A stretch of 41,069 nt of DNA from Cytophagia bacterium. Lineage in GTDB: Bacteria; Bacteroidota; Bacteroidia; Cytophagales; Spirosomataceae. The DNA is taken from assembly GCA_004293645.1 (NCBI GenBank), contig REAB01000063.1, forward strand, positions 1 to 41,069, read 5' to 3'. Both the position numbers and the translations under genes were made by a program. Positions 22,487-29,384 of the stretch are shown in pieces. The notes under the pieces were generated by a model, which was given only the letters and a program-made list of their open reading frames with translations, ran no database searches and was not told where the DNA came from. Within the stretch, counting starts at the first letter, position 1. Each line of letters opens with the position of its first letter.

Positions 22487-23323
22487 TTAACCTCCAATGG
22501 CAATTCGCTTGAAGGTTTTTACTGAAAGTCCTTTTTGGGTTTTTTCCAACAATTGAGCTATTGTCAAAGAGCCATCTTTGATAAACTCTTGGTTTAAAAG
22601 CGTGCTTTCTTTGTAAAATTTGTTCAAACGACCCATCGCAATTTTATCAAGCATGGCTTCTGCTTTGCCTTCATTGCGGGCCAGTTCTTTACCAATTTCT
22701 ATTTCACGCTCTACTACGCTCGCATCTACGTCAGCTTTATCGAGGGCAATGGGCTTCATGGCGGCAATTTGCATGGCCACATCTTTGCCCATTTCGTCGA
22801 GGTTGGTGCCATTTGTACCTTCAAAAGCGACCAAAACGCCCAACTTATTGTTGGAGTGCAAGTAAGCAATTACTTTCTCTGCCGACACATTTTCGTAGGC
22901 AATTACGTCCAGCTTCTCGCCCACTTTACCAATCAACTCGGTAATGTGTGCTTGCAGCGACTGGCCGTCGGCTTGGGTCAAAGCCATTAGTTCTTCTTTT
23001 GAGGCTACATTTGAAGCCACAGCTTGGCTCATAATGTTCATGGCCATGTTTTGAAAATCGGCCACCTTCGAAACGGGTTCAGTTTCGCAAGCAAAAGCCA
23101 CCACTTTGCCGTTAGTGGCATCCTGATTTACGTGAATCAGCACCAATCCTTCCGAAACGGCGTTGTCGGCGCGTTTGGCCGCTACTTTTTGTCCTTGTTT
23201 ACGAAGAATATCGACAGCGGCTTCAAAGTCGCCGTCGGCTTCGGTGAGTGCTTTTTTGCAGTCCATCATACCTGCGCCAGTCATTTGGCGTAGTTTATTT
23301 ACATCTGCTGCGGTAATAGCCAT
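22487..23323 (-). CDS. tsf: Translation elongation factor Ts
   Basis: EF-Ts recycles EF-Tu by displacing GDP. The N-terminal UBA-like domain VNKLRQMTGAGMMDCKKALTEADGDFEAAVDILRKQG is diagnostic, and the core contains KVVAFACETEPVSKVADFQNMAMNI, where the family has 'E.Nc ETDFVa.n..F'. At 278 residues it is full length for the phylum. It follows rpsB by 127 bp, with a hairpin in between, and is the last gene before a terminator. Confidence 0.97.
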   Translation of the reverse strand: MAITAADVNKLRQMTGAGMMDCKKALTEADGDFEAAVDILRKQGQKVAAKRADNAVSEGLVLIHVNQDATNGKVVAFACETEPVSKVADFQNMAMNIMSQAVASNVASKEELMALTQADGQSLQAHITELIGKVGEKLDVIAYENVSAEKVIAYLHSNNKLGVLVAFEGTNGTNLDEMGKDVAMQIAAMKPIALDKADVDASVVEREIEIGKELARNEGKAEAMLDKIAMGRLNKFYKESTLLNQEFIKDGSLTIAQLLEKTQKGLSVKTFKRIAIGG

Positions 23324-23389
23324 AACAATTTGAAAATTAAGTAAATTTGAAAAATTTGAAAATGATTTTTTGTGCTAAAACATGAAATA

Positions 23390-23421
23390 CAATAGCCCAT
23401 AGCAGAAGCTACGGGCTATTG
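23390..23421 (-). promoter_or_regulatory. rpsB-tsf intergenic hairpin
   Basis: Arms 23390-23403 and 23408-23421 pair at 13 of 14 positions (CAATAGCCC with GGGCTATTG) around an AGAA loop. On the minus strand it is followed by TATTTC rather than a clean T run, so partial termination or a processing/stability role between rpsB and tsf is more likely than full termination. Confidence 0.6.
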
Positions 23422-23450
23422 GGAGTGAAGTCAATATTTTTTGTATGATT

Positions 23451-24239
23451 TTACTCTTCGTCTCCCGCCACGGCGGCTTGGGGTGCTACTACTTCTTCGG
23501 TGCGTTTGGCTTCTTCTTCTTCCGACAGGCGTGCGTCGTCGCGCTCTTGTTTGCGCTCCAACAAACCTTCTTCAATAGCCTTGCCGAGTGCCAACGTAAT
23601 CAAAGAAATTGATTTGTAGGCATCGTCGTTGGCAGGAATAGGATAATCTACCAAGTTGGGGTCTGAATTTGTATCGCAAATAGCGATAATTGGAATGTTC
23701 AAACGCTTGGCTTCGGCAATGGCAATGTGCTCGCGTTTTACATCAACAATAAACAAAGCTGCTGGCAAACGAGTCAAATCGGCCACACCACCCAACAATT
23801 TCTCTAATTTGTCTTTTTCGCGTCCACGAATCAAACGCTCCCGTTTTGCCATGTTGCCAGCCGTATTTTCGTCTTTCAACATTTTTTCTAACGTCTGCAT
23901 TTTCTTCAACGACTTGCGAATAGTCGCAAAGTTGGTAAGCATACCACCCAGCCAACGCTCAGTTACGAAGGGCATTTTTAAACGCTGTGCTTCTTCCGAC
24001 ACAATTTCTTGGGCTTGCTTTTTGGTCGCTACAAACATAATCTTGCGACCTGAATGAACGATTGATTTGGCAAAACCACAAGCTTGCTCCAGCGAGCCAA
24101 GTGTTTTGTTGAGGTCAATAATATGGATACCGTTTTTTTCCATGAAAATATACGGTGCCATTTTAGGATCCCATTTGCGGGTAAGGTGGCCAAAATGCAC
24201 ACCTGCATCCAATAAATCTTTGTATTCTAACTGTGCCAT
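23451..24239 (-). CDS. rpsB: 30S ribosomal protein S2
   Basis: S2 of the small subunit is recognised by the N-terminal YKDLLDAGVHFGHLTRKWDPKMAPYIFMEKNGIHIIDLNKT, and by FVTERWLGGMLTNFATIRKSLKKM and DLTRLPAALFIVDVKREHIAIAEAKRLNIPIIAICDTNSDP. It has 262 residues including an acidic C-terminal extension (EEEEAKRTEEVV). It lies between rpsI and tsf, 155 bp downstream of rpsI; that gap holds a long palindrome. Confidence 0.98.
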   Translation of the reverse strand: MAQLEYKDLLDAGVHFGHLTRKWDPKMAPYIFMEKNGIHIIDLNKTLGSLEQACGFAKSIVHSGRKIMFVATKKQAQEIVSEEAQRLKMPFVTERWLGGMLTNFATIRKSLKKMQTLEKMLKDENTAGNMAKRERLIRGREKDKLEKLLGGVADLTRLPAALFIVDVKREHIAIAEAKRLNIPIIAICDTNSDPNLVDYPIPANDDAYKSISLITLALGKAIEEGLLERKQERDDARLSEEEEAKRTEEVVAPQAAVAGDEE

Positions 24240-24279
24240 TGTGTTGGTAAATTAATAAAAATTGAACAATTAAGCAGCA

Positions 24280-24306
24280 TAACGCATCGGCATTGAATAA
24301 GCGTTA
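24280..24306 (-). promoter_or_regulatory. Possible hairpin in the rpsB leader
   Basis: On the minus strand TAACGC (24306-24301) can pair with GCGTTA (24285-24280) across a 15-base loop, about 40 bases ahead of the rpsB start. It could belong to an S2 autoregulatory leader, but the stem is only 6 bp and this is a weak call. Confidence 0.25.
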
Positions 24307-24330
24307 CCTGGACTTTTTTTCAAATTACAG

Positions 24331-24383
24331 ATACCAAATACCAAATATCAAATTTCTGTTATTTGATATTTGGTATTTGGTAT
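24331..24383. repeat. 23-bp perfect inverted repeat between rpsI and rpsB
   Basis: Arms 24331-24353 and 24361-24383 are exact reverse complements around the 7-base loop TTCTGTT. Each arm is built from a 7-base unit repeated in tandem (ATACCAA, ATACCAA, ATATCAA). Outside the arms TTTTTTTCAAAT on the left matches ATTTGAAAAAA on the right, interrupted by a 5-base insertion (TACAG). It begins 11 bases after the rpsI stop. Confidence 0.92.
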
Positions 24384-24394
24384 TTGAAAAAATA

Positions 24395-24781
24395 TTAGCG
24401 TTTCGAGAACTGGAACCGACGACGAGCCTTGGCACGACCGTATTTTTTACGTTCTACCATGCGCGAATCACGAGTCAAGAAACCTTCTTTTTTCAAAGCG
24501 GGTCTAAATTCAGGATTTAGCTCGCACAGGGCGCGGGCGATGGCCATGCGAGTAGCCTCGGCTTGACCTGTAATGCCCCCGCCGCGTACATTGACTTTTA
24601 CGTCGTAGCCGTCGTTGGCACTAATGGTTGCGAAAGGCTGCTTTAAAATAATTTGCAACGTTTCTACTGGAAAATATTCCGCGAATTCACGGCCATTTAT
24701 CTTGATTTCGCCTTTGCCAGCCGAAAGATAAACACGAGAAACGGAGGTTTTTCTTCTACCTACGGTGTTGATTGCTTCCAT
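24395..24781 (-). CDS. rpsI: 30S ribosomal protein S9
   Basis: S9 is identified by TVGRRKTSVSRVYLSAGKGEIKINGREFAEYF at the start, VRGGGITGQAEATRMAIARALCELNPEFRPALKKEGFLTRDSRMVERKKYG in the middle, and the conserved basic tail KARRRFQFSKR that reaches the P-site tRNA. The length of 128 residues is standard. It follows rplM by 8 bp, the universal L13-S9 pair. Confidence 0.98.
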   Translation of the reverse strand: MEAINTVGRRKTSVSRVYLSAGKGEIKINGREFAEYFPVETLQIILKQPFATISANDGYDVKVNVRGGGITGQAEATRMAIARALCELNPEFRPALKKEGFLTRDSRMVERKKYGRAKARRRFQFSKR

Positions 24782-24789
24782 TATTGAGA

Positions 24790-25233
24790 TTAGAATTTAA
24801 CTTCTTTGGGTTGTTGGGCGGCGTGCGGATGCTCACCACCAGCGTAAACAAACAAGTTGGTGAACAAATGACGACCAAGGCTGTTTTTGGGCAACATACC
24901 TTTTACGGCCGATTCGATGATGCGCGGCGGGAATTTGTCTAAAACTTCGCGTGGCGTAGCAAAGCGCTGACCACCAGGATAGCCTGTGTGGCGAACGTAA
25001 ACTTTGTCGGTCATTTTCTTGCCCGTCAAACGAATTTTTTCGGCGTTGATGACAATTACGTTGTCTCCGCAATCCACGTGCGGAGTAAAAGACGGCTTGT
25101 GTTTGCCGCGCAAGATTTTGGCAATTTGGCTGGCCAAACGTCCTAAAATCGCACCATTTGCATCAACGACAATCCAGTCTTTCTGAACTGTACCTGCGTT
25201 GGCCGAGATAGTTTTGTAACTAAGCGTATCCAC
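24790..25233 (-). CDS. rplM: 50S ribosomal protein L13
   Basis: L13 is identified by [71 protein letters not shown] and [36 protein letters not shown]. It has 147 residues. The start codon at 25233 is GTG, and the N-terminal [11 protein letters not shown] agrees with the usual Bacteroidota start. It is the first gene of the rplM-rpsI-rpsB-tsf run, with a clear promoter about 75 bp upstream. Confidence 0.98.
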   Translation of the reverse strand: MDTLSYKTISANAGTVQKDWIVVDANGAILGRLASQIAKILRGKHKPSFTPHVDCGDNVIVINAEKIRLTGKKMTDKVYVRHTGYPGGQRFATPREVLDKFPPRIIESAVKGMLPKNSLGRHLFTNLFVYAGGEHPHAAQQPKEVKF

Positions 25234-25307
25234 TTTTTTTTATGCTTTTGCGTTGAAAATCAATAAGTTATTTGTAACAAACGGGCATTTGAACAAAAAA
25301 CGGAGTG

Positions 25308-25339
25308 CAAACATACGATTTAAAACCTTGAATTCCAAA
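25308..25339 (-). promoter_or_regulatory. Promoter of the rplM operon
   Basis: On the minus strand TTTG (25339-25336), a 20-bp spacer and TATGTTTG (25315-25308) match the Bacteroidota -33/-7 consensus perfectly. The predicted transcription start near 25301 leaves a leader of about 65-70 bases before the GTG, long enough for ribosomal-protein autoregulation, though I see no strong fold. Confidence 0.82.
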
Positions 25340-25418
25340 ATGTTTTCAAAAATTTAGAAAGATATAAATAGGAATTGGACACTGGCGACTGGTTAATGGG
25401 GAAGATTATTGACCTTGT

Positions 25419-25550
25419 TTAATCAAAAAACAGCGATGAAAGCACAAACAAAAGCACAATGAAAAGTACAATAAATAAGTAGTAAAGGCCGTCAATGAAA
25501 GGATAGGTTTGACGATCTAATTTTTTAAAAATGTGACTGAACCATTTCAT
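25419..25550 (-). CDS. 43-aa putative single-pass membrane protein
   Basis: The frame runs from an ATG at 25550 to TAA at 25419 and was found by reading the 535-bp gap between rplM and the PadR gene. The product has a basic amphipathic N-terminus (KWFSHIFKKLDRQTYPF) followed by a continuous hydrophobic stretch (LYYLFIVLFIVLLFVLSSLFF) long enough to span the membrane. I know no family for it. The clean basic-then-hydrophobic layout argues for a real small membrane protein, but there is no convincing promoter or homology evidence. The rest of the gap holds only the rplM and PadR promoters. Confidence 0.42.
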   Translation of the reverse strand: MKWFSHIFKKLDRQTYPFIDGLYYLFIVLFIVLLFVLSSLFFD

Positions 25551-25732
25551 GTTTTCAATTCGGAACGGGAGTAAATAGTGTGGGTTTTACTGTTGCTGCT
25601 GCGTTTACTGTACGAAAACTGCCATTATGATGAAATCAACTCGACAGTTTTTGGATACCATCTATTTTTTTAACATTCGAACAAAACTAAGAAAAGATTC
25701 GGTAGCCCAATTGAAAAAATAAAGCATAATGT

Positions 25733-25764
25733 TTTGATGCATCAATTATTGAGGCATATATTTG
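25733..25764 (+). promoter_or_regulatory. PadR operon promoter with overlapping palindrome
   Basis: TTTG (25733-25736), a 20-bp spacer and TATATTTG (25757-25764) form a perfect Bacteroidota promoter. The 12-bp palindrome TTGATGCATCAA (25734-25745) overlaps the -33 element and is a candidate operator for the PadR protein. The -7 box ends 4 bases before the PadR ATG at 25769, so the mRNA is probably leaderless or nearly so. Confidence 0.78.
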
Positions 25765-25768
25765 TAGC

Positions 25769-26107
25769 ATGAACAATTCTCAATTTTACAAAGGAAGCCT
25801 ATCGCTAATTATCTTGAAACTGCTCGAAGAAAACAAGCGAATGTATGGCTACGAAATAACACAACGGGTAAAAGACCAAACCAACGGGGAGCTGACCATC
25901 AACGAGGGCGCACTCTACCCTGCGTTGCACAAATTGGAAGCCGACGGCTTGCTGACGGCGAGTATTGAACAAGCGGGCAACCGTCCGCGCAAATACTACG
26001 CCCTCACCGAGAAAGGCCAGCACGAAACCGCCAATAAACTGGCCGAACTCACCGATTTTGTGAAACATATGCAGCTATTGCTCAATCCAAAACTCTCGCT
26101 TGGCTAA
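25769..26107 (+). CDS. PadR-family transcriptional regulator
   Basis: The 112-residue PadR winged-helix protein has the canonical pattern FYKGSLSLIILKLLEENKRMYGYEITQRVKDQTNGELTINEGALYPALHKLEADGLLTASIEQAGNRPRKYYALTEKG, with the helix ending GALYPALHKLE and the wing RPRKYYALT. It has only a short C-terminal helix for dimerisation (subfamily 2 type). It probably represses its own operon, since a palindrome overlaps the promoter. Its TAA is followed at once by the ATG of the first membrane protein gene, with no spacer. Confidence 0.93.
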   Translation: MNNSQFYKGSLSLIILKLLEENKRMYGYEITQRVKDQTNGELTINEGALYPALHKLEADGLLTASIEQAGNRPRKYYALTEKGQHETANKLAELTDFVKHMQLLLNPKLSLG

Positions 26108-26776
26108 ATGAAACCTGAACTAAGTTACATTGACCTCAGCCGCATTGACACCTACGTAGAACGAATGGGCGTGGAATTTTATGATGTGCGCGTCGAAATA
26201 GTGGACCACATTGCTTCTATTATGGAACAGCAAATAGCCAACCAACCTCACAAACCTTTTAAGCAAATTTTTGACGAAACGCTCGCCCAATTTGATAACT
26301 TCGACTATTTGGTGGCGGAGAAACAAGAACAGGTAGCGCGACAGTACAACCGCTACTTTTGGCAAAGTATGGGTGCGTTTTTTAGCTGGCCAAAAATTGT
26401 TTTTACCTTTTTATTGATTTGGGGAATCTATTCTATTTTGGAAAAAATGGACGCAGCCGCCCTGCAAAATCTCGAAGAATCCTTTTTTTTAACTTACTTA
26501 ATTCCAGTTGCGTACGTTCTTTTTTTTCATTGGCGAAACAACAAAGAAGTAAACAAACTCACCACCTCAAACCACGTTATTTGGTATTTTTGGTTGATAA
26601 CAATTTCGCATATTTTCAATATTTTAACTCGTTTTGTAGAAGACTATCACCAGCGATACACCTTGCTTTTTGCTACTATTTATGGGTTAACTATTCTCCT
26701 TGTTTGGGCTGTTGTTGCATCTTACGAAAAACTCCGCAGCTATGGCCGCAACAAATATTTGGCTCATTTCAACTGA
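26108..26776 (+). CDS. PadR-associated membrane protein 1 (HAAS-like N-terminal domain)
   Basis: The first 80 residues are soluble and helical, with the motif YVERMGVEFYDVRVEIVDHIASIMEQQ. Three to four hydrophobic segments follow (about 95-115, 125-145, 160-180 and 190-210). The next gene product shares the motif (YYDLQVELVDHLASEIERK), so the two are diverged paralogues. I recognise no named family. The layout, an N-terminal helical domain plus membrane helices next to PadR, resembles the PadR-associated HAAS proteins known in other phyla, but that is analogy. It starts on the base after the PadR stop codon. Confidence 0.75.
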   Translation: MKPELSYIDLSRIDTYVERMGVEFYDVRVEIVDHIASIMEQQIANQPHKPFKQIFDETLAQFDNFDYLVAEKQEQVARQYNRYFWQSMGAFFSWPKIVFTFLLIWGIYSILEKMDAAALQNLEESFFLTYLIPVAYVLFFHWRNNKEVNKLTTSNHVIWYFWLITISHIFNILTRFVEDYHQRYTLLFATIYGLTILLVWAVVASYEKLRSYGRNKYLAHFN

Positions 26777-26782
26777 AAATAT

Positions 26783-27445
26783 ATGAAAACCAAACCTGAA
26801 CTCACAGGCGACCAAATTGACGCTCTTTTTGACTTTGTGGCGCGTAAAAATGTAAAATATTATGACCTACAAGTTGAGCTGGTAGATCATTTGGCTTCCG
26901 AAATTGAACGCAAGCAATCAGAAAAGCCCAATATTTATTTTGAACAAGCCCTGCAACAGGTTTACGAAGGTTTTGGTGTTTTTGGATTTGAAGACTTCGT
27001 AAGCAACGCACACAGGCAGCTCCTCATAAAACAGCGAAAAAAATGGTGGTGTTATTTCAAAGCATTTTGGACGCTCCCAAAAATTTTCCTTTCGTTGGCA
27101 TTTTTCGGATTTGTTTTTTCGTGCTTTGCAGCATTTCCTTACCAAAGCGTTGTGCGCGCCAACGGTGTTTTATTTTTAGGTTATGGCGCATTTTGGATGT
27201 ACAACTTTTTTCGTAATCGCCCCAAAATTGAACTTTTATCCAACATTACTACCATCGGTTCTCCACTTGAATCATTCTTTATTTGGTTCACTACTTACTA
27301 TTCTTTCCTGAGCAACTCCATTTTTCCTGTTTGGGTAGTAAGTCTTGCTATTGCGTTGTTTTGGATAAACACTTACGCAGAGCATGAAACCAACGCCTAT
27401 TTTATAAAAGAGCAAAAACAGCTTTATCCGCAGGCGTTTGCGTAA
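26783..27445 (+). CDS. PadR-associated membrane protein 2 (paralogue of the preceding gene)
   Basis: The 220-residue protein has the same plan as its upstream neighbour: an N-terminal helical region (DFVARKNVKYYDLQVELVDHLASEIERKQSEKPNIYFEQALQQV), then about four membrane helices from residue 95. The shared pattern (V-aromatic-Y-D-x-x-V-E-x-V-D-H-x-A-S) sits at the same distance from the start, which supports tandem duplication followed by strong divergence in the membrane part. It lies 6 bp after its paralogue and ends the operon. The function is unknown; a membrane-stress or signalling role is inferred only from the PadR context. Confidence 0.73.
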   Translation: MKTKPELTGDQIDALFDFVARKNVKYYDLQVELVDHLASEIERKQSEKPNIYFEQALQQVYEGFGVFGFEDFVSNAHRQLLIKQRKKWWCYFKAFWTLPKIFLSLAFFGFVFSCFAAFPYQSVVRANGVLFLGYGAFWMYNFFRNRPKIELLSNITTIGSPLESFFIWFTTYYSFLSNSIFPVWVVSLAIALFWINTYAEHETNAYFIKEQKQLYPQAFA

Positions 27446-27451
27446 TTTAAC

Positions 27452-27784
27452 TTACTGATTTCTAAAAAACTGGTGGAGGGTTTTTTTTATCCATTCTTGC
27501 GCGGTGCGTCTTGCCAAAACCCAAAAAAGCGTTGTGGCGGCCATCAACGCGCCCACTGCCACAAAGCCCGCGTAGTCGCTTTTCCAAAAATGGTTGAGAA
27601 AAACGGCCAACAAAACTAACAAGAAAATACCTACGGCAAAGAGCAGAATGAGCAAAACAAACAAATAAATTAGTTTGATAATGAAGCTCTCAAAACCACC
27701 CTGCAACTCTATTTTGAAAAGTTGAAGCTCCGTTTCAATGTATTTGTACAAACTGTCTTTTATTTCTTCGAGTCGGTTTAGCAT
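27452..27784 (-). CDS. Phage_holin_3_6/DUF1469-like membrane protein
   Basis: The 110-residue protein has a charged amphipathic N-terminus (EEIKDSLYKYIETELQLFKIELQGGFESF) and two close membrane helices (IIKLIYLFVLLILLFAVGIFLLVLLAVFL and YAGFVAVGALMAATTLFWVLA) followed by a basic tail. This is the layout of the 'phage holin 3_6 / holin-X' family, which in free-living bacteria is a chromosomal gene of unknown, non-lytic role. There is no phage context here. It is convergent with the PadR operon, with 6 bp between the stop codons. Confidence 0.72.
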   Translation of the reverse strand: MLNRLEEIKDSLYKYIETELQLFKIELQGGFESFIIKLIYLFVLLILLFAVGIFLLVLLAVFLNHFWKSDYAGFVAVGALMAATTLFWVLARRTAQEWIKKTLHQFFRNQ

Positions 27785-27909
27785 TGATTTTAAATTGAAA
27801 AAGTAAGTACCTGTTTGGTTTCAGTCAAAACTCTTTTCATCAACAAATCGTTCTCTGTTCTTGAATGATTAGCAATGTGCCATTTTACAATATTTTTAAT
27901 TTACCAACA

Positions 27910-28632
27910 ATGAGTGTTGTTCCTTACAAAGAAAAATCTACCAGCAAGCGCGAGCAAGTGGCCGAGATGTTTGATAATATTTCGCCCAAATACGACTTTT
28001 TAAACCACTTTTTGAGTGCGGGCATTGATATTTATTGGCGTAAAAAAGCCATTAAGTTGCTGCGTTCGCAGAAACCCCAAACTATTTTGGACATTGCCAC
28101 TGGCACGGGCGACTTTGCCATTGAAGCGTTGGCTTTGAAACCTAAAAAAATAGTGGGCGTTGATATTTCGGAAGGTATGCTGGCGGTAGGTCGTACCAAA
28201 GTTCAAAAACTTGGCATGGAAAATGTGATAGAGCTCCGCACGGGCGACTCGGAGCGGTTGCCGTTTTCTGACAATTCGTTTGAGGCGGTCATTGCGTCGT
28301 TTGGCGTGCGTAACTTTGAAAACCTTTTGAAGGGGCTTACCGATATGTATCGGGTAATGAAACCTGGCGGAATGTGCGTAATAGTGGAGTTTTCAAAGCC
28401 CAAAAGTTTTCCGTTTAAACAATTATACAACTTTTATTTTCGTTACATCTTACCAGTAGTGGGGCGGTTGGTGTCAAAAGACACTTCGGCTTATGCTTAT
28501 TTACCTGCTTCGGTGCAGGCGTTTCCAGATGGTACAGATTTTTTGAAAATTTACGAGCAAGCAGGTTTTAAAAATACAGAATGCGTTCCTCTCACTTTTG
28601 GTATTTGTTCGATTTACGTGGGCAAAAAATAA
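27910..28632 (+). CDS. menG: Demethylmenaquinone methyltransferase
   Basis: The enzyme adds the last methyl group in menaquinone synthesis using S-adenosylmethionine. VAEMFDNISPKYDFLNHFLSAGIDIYWRKKAI and ILDIATGTGDFAIEAL (the SAM-binding loop), then GVDISEGMLAVGRTKV, DSERLPFSDNSFEAVIASFGVRNFENL and YLPASVQAFPDGTDFLKIYEQAGF, match the UbiE/MenG family closely. I start at the ATG at 27910 (240 residues); an upstream ATG at 27865 adds 15 unrelated residues. Menaquinone rather than ubiquinone is expected in Bacteroidota, hence menG over ubiE. Its 3' end overlaps the porT start by 52 bp. Confidence 0.94.
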   Translation: MSVVPYKEKSTSKREQVAEMFDNISPKYDFLNHFLSAGIDIYWRKKAIKLLRSQKPQTILDIATGTGDFAIEALALKPKKIVGVDISEGMLAVGRTKVQKLGMENVIELRTGDSERLPFSDNSFEAVIASFGVRNFENLLKGLTDMYRVMKPGGMCVIVEFSKPKSFPFKQLYNFYFRYILPVVGRLVSKDTSAYAYLPASVQAFPDGTDFLKIYEQAGFKNTECVPLTFGICSIYVGKK

Positions 28633-29315
28633 CACTTTTTGTTTCGCTAATCACTGTTTTTATGAGTCAAAATAGCTTGGCGCAGGGAGCGCGTTACGCG
28701 CCAAAGCACCAAGAAGGCTACGAAAATAAGCTCGTTCACTACGGTTTTTTGTTTGCACTCCCCGTTACTCGCTTTCGTTTTACGCACAGCGACGGCTTCA
28801 ACGCCGACTCTACCCGTTTGATTAGTGCGCCTGCCACGGCAGGGTTTCGGATGGGTTTAGTAGCCAATTTATACCTCACCGACCACTGGGACTTGCGCGT
28901 TACGCCCTCGGTGTCGCTCTACGACCGCGTGCTGGAGTATCAGTTTACGAATGGTAAAAGCCGCCGTGAACTCCGTGAGGCTACTTGGATTGAACTACCT
29001 ATCTTGCTGAAATACAAGTCTAAACGCCGCATGAACTCCCGAATGTACATGATTGGCGGCATGACTTTTGGCACCGAAACCAACGTGCGCCGCCGCTCAC
29101 AGCCTGGCTCCGAACGGCTCAACACCAAAAGCTACGACGTTACACTTGACTATGGCTTTGGCTTTGAAAAATTTTTGGCCTACACCAAGTTTTCGCCCGA
29201 AGTCAGGTTCTCGCACGGGTTGGTCAATTTGTTTCAGGGCGGCGATATGCCCACCAGCACCAGCCTGCGCCGCCTCACTACGCACACCGTTACGCTTTAC
29301 GTTATGTTTGAGTAA
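28581..29315 (+). CDS. porT: PorT-like outer-membrane protein of type IX secretion
   Basis: The mature part after SQNSLAQ begins GARYAPKHQEGYENKLVHYGFLFAL and continues with barrel strands, closing with a strand that ends VTLYVMFE. This agrees with PorT, an outer-membrane beta-barrel needed for type IX protein secretion and gliding. The adjacency to menG is a gene order I recall from other Bacteroidota. The start at 28581 lies inside menG and gives a 35-residue signal peptide with a long n-region. The only other in-frame ATG (28662) would remove most of the hydrophobic core, so the overlap seems real, unless a rare start codon near 28630 is used. Confidence 0.82.
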   Translation: MRSSHFWYLFDLRGQKITLFVSLITVFMSQNSLAQGARYAPKHQEGYENKLVHYGFLFALPVTRFRFTHSDGFNADSTRLISAPATAGFRMGLVANLYLTDHWDLRVTPSVSLYDRVLEYQFTNGKSRRELREATWIELPILLKYKSKRRMNSRMYMIGGMTFGTETNVRRRSQPGSERLNTKSYDVTLDYGFGFEKFLAYTKFSPEVRFSHGLVNLFQGGDMPTSTSLRRLTTHTVTLYVMFE

Positions 29316-29323
29316 AAGCTATT

Positions 29324-29357
29324 TTTGCTGGTTCAATTAAAAATTTCCGTAATTTCG
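29324..29357 (+). promoter_or_regulatory. Probable promoter of the oxygenase gene
   Basis: TTTG (29324-29327) and TAATTTCG (29350-29357, one mismatch to TAnnTTTG) lie 22 bp apart, just downstream of the porT stop. The ATG at 29385 follows about 22 bases after the predicted transcription start. Confidence 0.48.
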
Positions 29358-29384
29358 TGCTGTCAAATTTCAACCATCAAAAAC

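Noticed and set aside
25627-25722. 31-codon plus-strand frame before the PadR gene
   Set aside because: It is too short, has no domain or start signal, and lies just upstream of the PadR promoter; no support beyond an open frame.
27452-27784. Holin-like protein as a sign of a prophage
   Set aside because: There are no endolysin, structural, integrase or attachment features nearby; this holin-like family is common as a plain chromosomal gene.
27865-27909. Upstream ATG for menG
   Set aside because: It adds 15 residues not seen in the family; the ATG at 27910 is directly followed by the conserved N-terminus.
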